A stretch of DNA of 64,000 nt from Pachyseris speciosa. Lineage: Eukaryota > Cnidaria > Anthozoa > Scleractinia > Pachyseridae. Of the stretch, positions 11,392-21,561 are shown piece by piece. The first letter of the stretch is position 1, and every line of letters starts with the position of its first letter. The position numbers were made by a program, and so were the translations under genes. The stretch spans positions 67,501 to 131,500 of the forward strand of contig JAEMWC010001496.1 in NCBI GenBank assembly GCA_016490735.1. The letters are read 5' to 3'. The notes beneath the pieces are model-generated. The model was given only the letters and a program-made list of their open reading frames with translations, had not been told where the DNA came from and searched no databases.

Positions 11392-14300
11392 AGTCAGAAA
11401 AATATCGGATCAGGTAGCCAGATGGTAAATGATTCGAGTCAAAAAATTATATATCCTAATAGTATAGACATGGAAAATAGAAATAGTATTTTCAAAGAAT
11501 TATTGAAAAGATTAGGCCGTATGGATGTTGGCGAGATGAGGCGATTGGTTAGTCTCGCTGATAACATAAAAAAGCAGAAGCCAATTCCAGCACCTCGCAA
11601 GAGTGTGAAGCAGATGGTTAAAGATTATGAAGACAACATAATTCTTCCACCATCACAATTTAGAGATAGACCAGTACCAAAACCAAGAACTAAAAAACTA
11701 GCCCCAATACCAGAACCAAGGACTAAGATAGAGCAAACAGATAAAGCTCTCAAAGGATACACCAAATCATTTCAAATAGATATCAAAAATTACAAAGACC
11801 CGCTATTACAACTGCAAAACACAAGAAAGGCTGTAGCGTACCGTCTTGTAAGTTTACTAAAATCAATGAAAGGACTGAAATTCGTTGAAACACTAAAGGT
11901 AACATTCAGAAAAATGTCTGATGGTGAAATAATACATAAAACAGCCTTTTTCAACAGTCCACCTCAAACAATTATAAATAATCTCCAGATCAGTGAATCA
12001 CTTCAAGCGTCAAAACAAAATATATTAAATAAGATTGCAGTTTGGATTTCAGAAGGATCTGGCTGGGTTGTGGAATCAGTCGACAAGCATTTTCTAAATG
12101 TTGTAATATATCAGCCAATGAAAGGCTCATCATATATCAAACTACCCCCAGAATTAATGAATAAAATGAAGGGATTGATTAACATGAAGAATAAAGACAA
12201 TGAATGCTTCAGATGGTGCCACATCAGACATTTGAATCCACAAGATAAAGACCCTCAGAGAATAAAAAAATCTGATAGACAACATATTAATACGTTAGAT
12301 TATTCTGGCGTTGAATTCCCCGTCACAACTAAACAGTACAACAAGATAGAAAAACAAAATGAGATCAACATCAATGTATTTGGTTATGAAAACAAACAAC
12401 CATATCCAATTTATGTTTCAAAAGAAAAGTATGAAGACTGTTTGAATCTTCTATTGATTACAGAAAATGAAAACAAACACTACGTTTTAATCAAAGATTT
12501 CAAAAGGTTTATGTATAATCAAACAAAGCACAAAGAAAGAAAACACTTTTGCATGCACTGTCTACAATGTTTCAGCTCAGAAAGAGTCTTGAATGATCAT
12601 GTGGACAACTGCATACTGGTTAATGGCACACAAGCAATAAAGATGCCAAACAAAGACAATAATATTCTAAAATTCATCAACTTCCATAAACAACAGCAAG
12701 TACCATTTGTAATCTATGCTGATTTTGAGGCTATAACTGAGAAAATACACGGTTGTCAACCCAACAATGATAAATCATACACTGAAGCCTATCAGAAGCA
12801 TACTGATTGTGGATATGGTTACAAGGTTGTTTGTTGTTATGATGATAAATACAGCAAGCCAATACAAATATACAGGGGTGAAAAGGCTGTATACAAATTC
12901 ATGGAAGCTATGTTAGAGGAAGTTAAATATTGCAAGAAGATTGTAAAAGAATTCAACAAACCATTGAAAATGACTGAGGATGATGAAGAGAAATTCCAAA
13001 AAGCCAAAGAATGTCACGTTTGTGATAAAAAATACACTGAAAAGGATATCAGAGTACGAGATCACTGTCACATTACTGGCCAGTATAGAGGATCAGCTCA
13101 TCAAGAATGTAACTTGAAACTTAGAGTTAACCCAGAAGAAGTGAAGATACCTGTTATATTTCACAATCTAAGAGGTTATGATAGTCATTTTATTATGCAG
13201 GAGATTGGAGCCATTGTCAAGAAACACACCTTCACAAATAAAAAAGGTGAAAACTGTCAAATGAACATCAATGCTATCCCAAATAACATGGAGAAGTATA
13301 TGGCTTTCATGCTTGGCAATCACTTGACCTTTCTTGATAGTTTCCAGTTCATGAGCTCTAGTTTGGAAAAACTTGTAGGCAATCTACCAAAAGAAGCCTT
13401 GAAATACACCTCACAAGAGTTCAAGGGAAAAGATCTTGATCTGATGGCACAGAAAGGTGTTTATCCTTACGACTACATGGACAGTTTCGACAAATTCAAT
13501 CACAAGCTGCCCTCAAAAGAAGAATTCTATAGCATACTGAGTGATACGCATATATCAGATGAAGACTACACACATGCTCAGACTGTTTGGAATATATTCT
13601 CCTTAAACAACATGGGTGAGTATCATGATCTGTACCTTAAAACAGATGTACTCCTGTTGGCTGATGTATTTGAGAACTTCAGAAGAACATGTCTCGAGTA
13701 CTACAAACTGGATCCGTGTCACTATTTCACATCTCCTGGTTTATCATGGGATGCAATGTTAAAGATGACTGATATCAAACTGGAATTGATGACTGACATT
13801 GATATGTTCCAGTTCATTGAAAAGGGTATGAGAGGTGGTATCAGCTATATTGCCAATCGTTACGGTAAAGCTAATAATAAATACATGAAGAAGTATGATG
13901 AGAAGGCGCCCTCAAAGTACATCATGTATCTTGATGCAAACAATCTATACGGATGGGCAATGAGCCAATACCTCCCAACTGGTGGATTCAAATGGATGAC
14001 TGAGAATAAAATGAATAATCTCAACCTGGCAAAGTATAGAGAAGACAGCAATAAGGGTTTGATTCTGGAAGTTGATCTGGAATACCCCAGGAGTTGCATG
14101 ATCTGCATAATGATTACCCGCTTGGACCAGAGAAGGTGAAAGTAACTGGAGACATGCTTTCAGATTACTGTAAAGACATAGCAGAGAAATACAATATATC
14201 GACTGGTTTGGTACATAAACTGATGCCAACATTAAGCAACAAAGAGAAGTATGTTCTGCATTACAGGAACCTCCAATTATACACAGACTTGGGTTTGAAG

Positions 14301-15200
14301 GTAACAAAAATCCACAGAGTGCTAGAGTTCAAACAATCCCCTTGGCTGAGGCAGTACATTGATTTCAATACACAGAAAAGAACTAATGCCAAAAATGCTT
14401 TTGAGAAAGACTTTTTCAAGTTAATGAACAACTCAGTATTTGGCAAAACTATGGAGAATCTCAGAAAGAGAGTAGATGTCAGATTGGTGACTGATGAGAA
14501 GAAGCTATTGAAATTAGCCAGTAAACCAACTTATGTTAGCAGTAAGATATTCAATGAAAATCTGGTAGCAGTGCATAAGATCAAAGAAACACTAACTCTA
14601 AACAGGCCGGCATATGTAGGAATGTGTATTCTGGATCTTAGTAAGACACTTATGTACGATTTCCATTACAACTATATCAAACAAAAGTATGGTAATAAGG
14701 CCAAGCTGCTCTTCACTGACACGGACAGTTTGACATATGAAATTGAAGCTGAAGATGTCTACAGGGATTTCTGGAATGATAAAGATAAATTCGATAACAG
14801 TGACTATCCTGAAAGCTCGCCATTCTCCGATAAGACCAATAAGAAAGTGATTGGTAAGATGAAAGATGAGGCTGCTGGAGTCCCAATATGTGAATTCGTA
14901 GGGCTGAGATCAAAGATGTATAGCTATATTAAAGATGATCAGAAAGGAGGAAAAACAGCAAAAGGAATCAAAAAGAACACAATCAAAAATGAAATCAAGC
15001 ATGAAAATTATAAAGACACTCTATTCAATGACAAACAAATGTATCATAAAATGAAAACAATCAGAAGTGAAAACCATCAATTAGGAAGCTATAAAATCAA
15101 CAAAGTATCACTCAGCTGCTTCGATGACAAAAGATATTTATCAAAAGACGGAATCAACAGTTATGCTTATGGCCATCACAAAATAAATAGCCAGGAATAA
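11314..15200 (+). pseudogene. polB: protein-primed family B DNA polymerase, frame-broken
   Basis: Replicates the element from its ends using a protein primer. The first frame (11314-14139) carries a C2H2-like zinc motif (HFCMHCLQCF), exonuclease motif I (ADFEAI, Asp about residue 470), an HNH/endonuclease-VII-like zinc motif (DHCHITGQYRG), exonuclease motif II (NLRGYDSHF, about 623) and polymerase motif A (DANNLYGWAM, about 874). The frame then shifts between about 14080 and 14100. The second frame (14094-15200) holds motif B (KLMNNSVFGKT) and motif C (FTDTDS, 14718). Exonuclease and motif A thus lie on one side of the break and motifs B and C on the other. About 1,300 residues is usual for Polintons. 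The first 26 residues are encoded in the TIR. Confidence 0.95.
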
Positions 15201-15253
15201 AAATATTCTTGGCTACCAAAATAGCAAATACAGTATAATACTGGCCTCTCTCA

Positions 15254-15276
15254 CATATATAGGTTAGATAAAAGTT
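15254..15276 (-). promoter_or_regulatory. orphan TCTAA promoter-like motif
   Basis: Minus strand TTATCTAACCTATATATG directly follows the Bro stop codon, but the ATG is followed at once by TGA, and the PolB 3' end lies beyond. The spacing is 7 nt instead of 11. Probably a relic of a lost gene. Confidence 0.5.
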
Positions 15277-16105
15277 AGTCTTTTCTTATACGTGATAAAT
15301 ACAATTTGCTTTCTTCCATGTGTTTGGTTATTTCAAAAATTAAATCTTCAAAACAATTGCTCATAATGTATTTGCACTTGTTTTTCTCATACATTTGCTT
15401 CATATTTGTTTGTTTTTCCGACACTTGGTATACACCAGTGGGACTTTTGAATTCAAGACAAAGAGCATTGTATTTTCTGGTGGGATTCATTAACATCAAA
15501 TCACATTGTCCAGACATATATCCTTTGTTATAACTTCTGATTCTCATATTTGAGCTTATTTGATTTTCACCTAAACCGGCTATCATTAATGCGTCTTCAT
15601 ATTTCTTTCTGATGAATGAAACAATCTTGCAGTGCAGATCATTTTCACTTCCAATCATCAGCATGTTATTACTTCTGTCATTGAACTGTTTGTAATATCC
15701 CTGTTTTCTGATTGATGGTAATACTTTTGATGTAACCCAATGTTTGAATTTAATGGCTTCCTGTTTTTTAGAGGACAGTATTAGTGAATAAAATCCTGAT
15801 TCATTTATAAAAAAACATTTGAAAGTTTTTTCAATGGTCTCAGCACGAGGTAACGTTTTGTTACATCGTGAATCAGTGGCCTCAGCACGAGGTAACGTTT
15901 TGTTACATCGTGAATTTATGCTTATTTTGTGGTCTCTTAAGATTCTATCATCAGATAAAACATGATCCTTGATTGCCTTTTGTGGATTTTTATAGTCGAG
16001 AATAATAGCTATGTCTCTTCCTCTGAACCAAATGTCATTGTTATCATCAAGATAGCAATCTATTGATACATCTAATTTTTTGTTATCGTAGGAATATTTT
16101 TGCAT
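15275..16105 (-). CDS. Bro-N domain protein fused to a PD-(D/E)XK-like nuclease
   Basis: 276 residues, intact. The N-terminal ~140 residues match the Bro-N pattern of viral DNA-binding proteins (DIWFRGRDIAIILDY, then FINESGFYSLILSSKK and FKHWVTSKVLPSIRKQGYY). The C-terminal half has GQCDLMLMNP and LCLEFKSPTG, the D and ExK of a PD-(D/E)XK/VRR-NUC-like nuclease. Between the halves a 42-bp tandem duplication repeats SRCNKTLPRAE. The gene starts 11 nt after TCTAA, overlaps nothing downstream, and faces the PolB 3' end. A role in element DNA processing or host manipulation is inferred. Confidence 0.8.
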   Translation of the reverse strand: MQKYSYDNKKLDVSIDCYLDDNNDIWFRGRDIAIILDYKNPQKAIKDHVLSDDRILRDHKISINSRCNKTLPRAEATDSRCNKTLPRAETIEKTFKCFFINESGFYSLILSSKKQEAIKFKHWVTSKVLPSIRKQGYYKQFNDRSNNMLMIGSENDLHCKIVSFIRKKYEDALMIAGLGENQISSNMRIRSYNKGYMSGQCDLMLMNPTRKYNALCLEFKSPTGVYQVSEKQTNMKQMYEKNKCKYIMSNCFEDLIFEITKHMEESKLYLSRIRKD

Positions 16106-16123
16106 TTGTATATGTGTTAGATA
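16106..16123 (-). promoter_or_regulatory. TCTAA late-type promoter of the Bro gene
   Basis: TATCTAAC, 11 nt from TCTAA to the ATG. The TAA of the motif is also the stop codon of the integrase reading frame (16117-16119). Confidence 0.7.
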
Positions 16124-17114
16124 ATTTTCTTTAAATCCTTGATCGGTATCCAGCTGTTGAAGTCGTCACTGTAACCCTTCCACTTCACCAAAGCTTGTTT
16201 CTTCTTGTAATCTCTGCGAATGACTTTATCAATGCGGAATACATCCTGTTTAGCCTTTAATAACTCAGGTTCATAAAACTCCCTTCAATTTCTTCATCGT
16301 TGTGATCTTTTAGTTTGTAAGTGATTGGATTAGTGTATTGGATTTTATCAACTGTAAACACTTCTTCAGTCCAATTTGGTGTATAGCCCTTGTCGAACAC
16401 AATCCGTTTATACTTGGATATTCGGACCTTATCACCTATTTTAAATTTTAGTTTTTGTTTTAATGGCTCCATATCACCATACAAATTGAAGTAAACAGTT
16501 CCTTCATTCCTCTTTTTACTAGCCTCTGTAGGCGTCATCTTTGTGCTTGAATGTTTGGTATTATTATACTGTTTCACTAATTTTGGTAACATGTCTAAAT
16601 ACTGTGTATTACCTTGAACAGTGAACTGCTTCCACATTTTGGACTTCATTGTTCGATTCCATCTTTCAACTACTGATGACTTCTCCTCATTCTCAGTTGA
16701 GTACATCTGTACACTATGTTTCTCTAGCAAGTCCTTCAAGTGTTTGTTGTAAAACTCTTTTCCCTTGTCGACCCATAAATACTGTGGTTTTCTGCCTTCC
16801 TTGAATATTGTTTTGAATGCTTCAGTGACAGATTCACCTTTCTTATCCTTCAATGGGACAATCCAACCATATTTGCTGAAGACATCAATAACCATAAGAA
16901 GATATCGATAACCTTTATTCCATTTACTGAACTGTTGCATTTCAACTAGATCACTTGCCCATATTTCATCAATTTTATTTACAATCACACGCCGCCGAGT
17001 GAAATTTCGTTTTATGGGTGCATGTAATTCATCAGCTAGTTTTTCTTGCCAGTTTTCTTCACTCGACGGCTTTTTCCGTTTTTTGAAACACCAAGACCAA
17101 GTTTCTGTTTTTTG
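16117..17114 (-). pseudogene. int: retrovirus-like integrase with C-terminal chromodomain, frame-broken
   Basis: Inserts the element and produces the 6-bp duplication. The open frame begins without an ATG inside the end of the PLA2 gene (KLADELHAPI is readable), then gives the DDE core: IWASDLVEMQ, LWVDKGKEFY and SSVVERWNRT, followed by an SH3-like segment (FKIGDKVRISKYKR). At about 16260 the frame shifts in a short T run, where the annotated product stops after GSFMNLSY. The next frame encodes a chromodomain (KWKGYSDDFNSWIP) ending at TAA 16117. The usual N-terminal HHCC zinc domain is absent, so the 5' end seems to be deleted. The chromodomain could target insertion to marked chromatin. Confidence 0.88.
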
Positions 17115-17854
17115 TCAATTAAGAATCTAGCTGTTTGACCCCATTTTGGCATCTCACCATATGGTATTTGATCTAGTGACTCGACCATTGTTCTATCACA
17201 TTCACCTTTATTTTTTCCCATATCATAACAAATATCATGGTAAGCTGCTATTTCATCCACTTTGTTATAAGGTTGTACATTCCATTTCAAGACCTCACCT
17301 GTATTTTTATCATATTCCAACTGTTCATGCAATGGATTGTATGGTCCCATATACTTATACTTACTTGGAGTCCAACCTGCTTTTGGTTTAGGAAGCTTGC
17401 CAATAACCTTATGAATGTCAATAGCACCACCATAATCTAATCCTTTAATATCTGTTTTGTAACGAATATTTGGTCTCACTTTTGTTGAGAGTTGTTTCAA
17501 AGCTTCTGACCCAACCTTTGTGATTGCAGGCTTTGCGAGGGAAAGTCCTTTGTCAATTAATTTCTTTTGCAGCTTTGGATTTCTCATTGCTTCTGAAGCA
17601 TAATATCTCCCCATTTCAACACCTTTCTTTGCTAAATAAGGGACTCCATGTTCTAAGAATCCTGTTAGCGCCATATCTGCGGCTGAATCTAGTATGCCCT
17701 TCCCTTTCTCACTTTTAACAAACTTAGTCTTAGTGATCCCACACTCAGTACATTTACATTTCATCATTGTTCGACCATTTTTAGTCTTCTGATATCTTTC
17801 ACTTCCTGGTACACATTCAGTGACTTTCTTCTGTTTAACACAATAAGATTTCAT
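17036..17854 (-). CDS. zinc-ribbon protein with parvovirus-type phospholipase A2 domain
   Basis: About 272 residues from the ATG at 17854 (the upstream TTG is not needed). The N-terminus is a cysteine motif (YCVKQKK...ECVPGS...KCKCTECG), similar to the DUF5679 zinc ribbon of large DNA viruses. A hydrophobic middle follows. The C-terminal part has the PLA2 calcium loop YMGPYNPL and the His-Asp catalytic motif AAYHDICYD, as in parvovirus VP1. In parvoviruses this enzyme breaches endosomal membranes, so a capsid-borne entry role is likely but inferred. The loop has Tyr where Gly is usual. It ends basic (RRVKKTGKK). Confidence 0.8.
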   Translation of the reverse strand: MKSYCVKQKKVTECVPGSERYQKTKNGRTMMKCKCTECGITKTKFVKSEKGKGILDSAADMALTGFLEHGVPYLAKKGVEMGRYYASEAMRNPKLQKKLIDKGLSLAKPAITKVGSEALKQLSTKVRPNIRYKTDIKGLDYGGAIDIHKVIGKLPKPKAGWTPSKYKYMGPYNPLHEQLEYDKNTGEVLKWNVQPYNKVDEIAAYHDICYDMGKNKGECDRTMVESLDQIPYGEMPKWGQTARFLIDKKQKLGLGVSKNGKSRRVKKTGKKN

Positions 17855-17872
17855 ATACAAATGGGTTATATA

Positions 17873-18214
17873 TTAGTTTCTCCCCAAATAATTCTTTGCT
17901 GTGTCGCCAACTAATTGACCCAAGATGTCCAACCTTTGTTGTCTTACCCTTCATTGCCCTGCCAAGTGAACCCATGAATTTAGGATCCATAAACGGCTTT
18001 GGAATTGGTACACCCAATTTCAGATATCTTGGATCAAAAACTTTCTCACCCCATCCTTTCCCTTCTGGTCACTTTTGACAAATTTAGTCTTTGTGATTCC
18101 ACATTCAGCACAAGAACATTTCATCACAGTTCGACCATTTTTTGTCTTTTGATATCTTTCACTTCCTGGTACACATTCAGTCTGCTTCTTCTGTTTCACA
18201 CAATATGATCTCAT
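17873..18214 (-). pseudogene. second zinc-ribbon gene, frame-broken paralogue
   Basis: The first ~50 residues (from ATG 18214) nearly repeat the zinc ribbon of the neighbouring PLA2 protein: QTECVPGSERYQKTKNGRT. The frame then shifts near 18060 and again near 17935; the middle reads GVPIPKPFMDPKFMG and the end DILGQLVGDTAKNYLG before TAA at 17873. The body is unrelated to PLA2. A tandem duplication of the zinc module is the simplest explanation. Confidence 0.65.
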
Positions 18215-18231
18215 ATATATTAAGTTGGATA
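18215..18231 (-). promoter_or_regulatory. variant TCCAA promoter motif
   Basis: TATCCAAC lies 10 nt before the ATG at 18214, a one-base variant of the TCTAA box. Its region also contains the stop of the upstream gene (18220-18222). Confidence 0.45.
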
Positions 18232-18591
18232 AAATAGCTTTCCATTTCTCACATAAGACATTGGGAATATCTTAACAACTGATCCTTTATCATATCTGAA
18301 AGCATTGTCATCAATGAAATTAAATGTTGATGGACCAATGAATATAACATCATTTCCACAATTTATCAGCTCTTTTTTCAATCTGATATTAATTATTTAT
18401 CAATTTCATTAGCTTTCTTGATCTTCTTTCTTTGTCTAGTAGTTAAATCGACATACATTTCCACTAAGTTTGTCATAGAATACTGTTATATTATCCAAAG
18501 TGCATTTGATTACAACTCGTAAACCAATCAATCTGTTGACAACTATTATAACAAATATATTAACATCATCAATTATTTCGAATTCTATCAT
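18220..18591 (-). pseudogene. small unknown protein, frame-broken
   Basis: Starts at ATG 18591, overlapping the preceding stop as ATGA. It reads MIEFEIIDDVNIFVI, then loses frame twice (around 18450 and 18405), and ends NGKLFYPT at TAA 18220. I recognise no family. Confidence 0.45.
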
Positions 18592-18866
18592 ACTTTTATG
18601 TTAGATAGAAATCTATTAAATCTTTTATCATCAAATAATATTGTTAATATCATAGTACCTTTCTGACGTTCTAAAAGGTAGTACAAACACCATTGTTTAC
18701 TCAATAACGGATCTCTAATACGCATTGATTCATTGAAACAATTCTTTTTCTCCATTTGAGCAGGTATCTCCTGTCCTGATGGATCAAAGTATTCTTTCTC
18801 ATTATAGCACGCGTAATATTTGCCGACTTTTATTATCCCACTGTTTTTGTTTAACTTAACAGACAT
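18588..18866 (-). CDS. degenerate adenain-like paralogue without catalytic residues
   Basis: 92 residues that align with the true protease next door: ACYNEKEYFDPSGQ against its VCYRIGDRYCEYFDSFG, and QWCLYYLLERQKG against YWCLYYLLKDRKG. The catalytic His of THWVCY is replaced (KYYACY) and the catalytic Cys of CGYWC is replaced (SKQWC). The protein is also short at the N-terminus. It may be a decayed duplicate or a retained pseudoenzyme; the frame is open throughout. Confidence 0.65.
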   Translation of the reverse strand: MSVKLNKNSGIIKVGKYYACYNEKEYFDPSGQEIPAQMEKKNCFNESMRIRDPLLSKQWCLYYLLERQKGTMILTILFDDKRFNRFLSNIKV

Positions 18867-18875
18867 ACATATACA

Positions 18876-19405
18876 TTACATATTTTTGAAATAATTGATT
18901 ATGAATCTATGATTGACTCTTGTGTCTGTGGGATTGAATTTTGCATTATGAATGACTTTCAATATGGGGGTCCCTTTCTGTCTTTCAATAAATAGTATAA
19001 ACACCAATATCCACACAAGACTGAATCTCTTTCTTGAATCTCATCTCCAGAGTATTCAAGTTGTTTTCCACTTGTAGCCATGTATTTCTGTACTTCTGTT
19101 GGCATCATTAAACCAAATGAGTCAAAGTATTCACAGTATCTATCACCAATTCGATAACATACCCAGTGAGTACCAGGTCCAATCTTACTGTCGAGATTGA
19201 CTATCCCACATTCATTCTTTTTTATTTGTCTAGGAAGATTGTCTCTTGAAAATACTCCTCTAAAATGTTTTATTCCAAGTTGTTTAACCCAATTGATTAA
19301 ATCAAAGTTGGATAAGGGTTTGTTTACAAAATGGTTCCTAGTATGGGGATTGAATTGAATGGACTGTTTTTGCCCAGTAGAAGTCCTTTTCCTTTTTTTT
19401 TTTTT
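18876..19405 (-). pseudogene. adenain-like cysteine protease, no own start, frame-broken
   Basis: Matures capsid proteins. The frame contains PLSNFDLINWVKQLG, RGVFSRDNLP, the catalytic His in GPGTHWVCY, the acidic residue in EYFDSFG and the catalytic Cys in LCGYWCLYYLL: the full adenovirus/Polinton protease set. It has no upstream ATG and no promoter motif; its frame continues into the pVI-like gene up to an A14 run (19393-19406). Near 18962 a base change in a C run truncates it at TGA 18959; the next frame continues to TAA 18876. It was probably made as a fusion with, or by slippage from, the pVI-like gene. Confidence 0.85.
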
Positions 19406-20174
19406 TCATTCCATAACCGATTGGGTTATTCCATGTACCAAAAACAGGAGGAGATTGCCATGGAATCATAGCATGTTTCCCACCTTTCTTTCTGGGTACA
19501 ATGTCATCTGGAACATGAACAGGTATTGACCGTCTTGGACGGCTGCTTTCAACATGCAAACCTTTTCCAGTTAATTTTCTGATTGCTTCTATAGCCAAAG
19601 GAATTCCAATGCTGGCGAGTATTGTTCCAATACCCTTTCCAGTCTGCGCTTTTGTTGGTTTTATAACAACGTCTCCACCATACTGCATTTTTTGGATAAC
19701 ATCAGCCATCTGTCTCGTATTCAATAAATTTCCTACATTAAATAATTGGGATAAATTGGCATTAGGAATAAGAAATCCTCCTTTTTGTTTCTTTCCAAAT
19801 AGTTTATCAATGCCGAGACTTGCTAATGAAGAAAGAGCACCTGTAGCCAATGCTGGAGCCGCTTTAGCTACTGCTTTACCTGCATAAGGCAATAGTCTTG
19901 TTCCAAGTGAAAAAAGACTGGACCAAAGAGAACCTCCTTCTTGGACTGATTTTCTGATCTGTGCTTTGGATATCTTTACATCAGCACCTGTTCCATTTCT
20001 CTGTGATTTGGCTAATTTTTTTATCTGTGTTTTTGTCAACATCATTTGATCACCTCCAGTGAGATCTCCATGTGCGAGTCTCAATGTTACCGGTGAATTT
20101 GTTTGTATAGCTTTTGCAAGCCTTTGCTTCTGACTGTTTGAAAGTCTTACTCCATGAGGATGATAAGTAGTCAT
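19338..20174 (-). CDS. pVI/pX-like minor virion protein
   Basis: 278 residues. N-terminal segments LSNSQKQRLAKAIQ and LTKTQIKKLAKSQ resemble the repeated helix pattern seen in Polinton/adintovirus minor capsid proteins. A hydrophobic helix (AKAAPALATGALSSLASL) follows, as in membrane-lytic adenovirus pVI. Several Gly-Gly sites are candidate adenain cleavage points, and the C-terminus is basic. An A14 run near the 3' end could link it to the protease frame. At the promoter position the ATG has TATAA instead of TCTAA, with the same 11-nt spacing. Function is by analogy. Confidence 0.6.
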   Translation of the reverse strand: MTTYHPHGVRLSNSQKQRLAKAIQTNSPVTLRLAHGDLTGGDQMMLTKTQIKKLAKSQRNGTGADVKISKAQIRKSVQEGGSLWSSLFSLGTRLLPYAGKAVAKAAPALATGALSSLASLGIDKLFGKKQKGGFLIPNANLSQLFNVGNLLNTRQMADVIQKMQYGGDVVIKPTKAQTGKGIGTILASIGIPLAIEAIRKLTGKGLHVESSRPRRSIPVHVPDDIVPRKKGGKHAMIPWQSPPVFGTWNNPIGYGMKKKKKEKDFYWAKTVHSIQSPY

Positions 20175-20290
20175 ATAATATATGTTTATACTAAATTGTA
20201 TTTAATACAAACAATCATTTAATTTAATTATTTAATTTATTTAATTATTTATTTACATAGATCTCAGAATTAATTTTCCATCAGTCTTTC

Positions 20291-21539
20291 TCATCTCAAT
20301 ATCCTGCTCATAGAGGACCATGCATACACACTGTAATCAGCATTTGTTGCAGCACTCAAAGTGTATTTGAAAGTCAGTTTTGTCATTCCATCTTTAATAT
20401 CCTGTTTCTGTTTTGTCAGATCGAAATAAACAAAAGGGAATATTGTACCGAAATTGCCCCTGTTAAGAAGGGTACTTTCACTGAAATCGTTTACAGCTTG
20501 AACATATTTCAAAACATCTCTAAATACTCTTGTTGGTTCTGTTGATGGTTTATAACGAAGCTCTGGATAATCATTTCCGTTGCCAACCTCAAGATAACAA
20601 TCAGTCAAAGTTTGGTTATTTGCAACTGAAAATGTGTTATAGAGAAATTTATTGGCTCTCTGAGATGCATCACTTGCATCATTGATGATGAATACAAAGA
20701 CATGCCTGGGTTTGTTTATTCCTGTGGAAATACGGAAATTGGCTGTCTGTTGTCTTGTTGAATTGCCTCTCTCAACCATTTCTCTCATGTAAGTCCACTT
20801 TCTGTTGTCAAGATACTTGCTCATGTATAAGGACTTTCCCGCAGAATTAAAAACAATGCGAGGAACTATTAGCTGGAATTTAGTTAGTACCACACGGCAA
20901 TCATCAGCAGCTTGCCAAATCAAATTGGCATCACTCTCAAGTGTCAATTTCACCTCTACTTTTGAGTTAGGCATGAGTTCATCCCAAAAGCTCTTGAAAA
21001 AACCGTATCTGTTCAATGCTATCTCTGCATTTACTTCACCATGCACCATTCAACAGTGCTTTGCGAGCTGCGAAACCTTTGTTATAAGTAGCCACCTGGG
21101 CAACTCTATCATCAGCTTGTCTTTTGTCGTCAAGATAGAAGAACTCATTGGTTCCCTGACTTACAGCATAACCCTGTGAATACTCAAGCAATGACTTAAT
21201 ATTTGTGGCTTGGTTGGCATCTCGGCACTCATAAACATCAAGACCATTCATTTTTACATTAATGGTGTTAATAAGAGCGTGAACTGAATTAACAATACCA
21301 TTTCGATCTCCTGCAGCAATGTCAGCTCCATCTGCAAGCTTCTTTACAATGAAAATAACATTAAAACGGGCATTATACCAGTCAAATGGTGTAGTCTCTC
21401 CACTGTTATCAACAACGAAACGGTAACCTGTTTTCCTCTGATGAGCATTGTTTGCTACTACAGTATTAAGTGCTGTCTCTAGTTCGAACACTACATCTTC
21501 ATATCTTTCGATATATTTTGAGTCACGATAGTTTGACAT
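20291..21539 (-). pseudogene. major capsid protein candidate, frame-broken
   Basis: Two frames, 21539-21036 and 21049-20291, overlap by 14 bp and together make about 420 residues. Features such as PFDWYNARFNVIF, INVKMNGLDVYE, NEFFYLDD and WDELMPNSKVEVKLTLE fit the beta-rich capsid proteins of Polintons, where this gene normally lies beside core and penton genes. The break coincides with a 7-bp near-tandem repeat (ATGGTGC then ATGGTGA), so a 7-bp duplication probably caused it. Double jelly-roll identity is inferred from context and pattern, and needs a structural model. Confidence 0.6.
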
Positions 21540-21557
21540 ATATTATTGTGTTAGATA
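21540..21557 (-). promoter_or_regulatory. TCTAA late-type promoter of the capsid gene
   Basis: TATCTAACACAATAATATATG; 11 nt between TCTAA and ATG. Confidence 0.7.
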
Positions 21558-21561
21558 AAAG

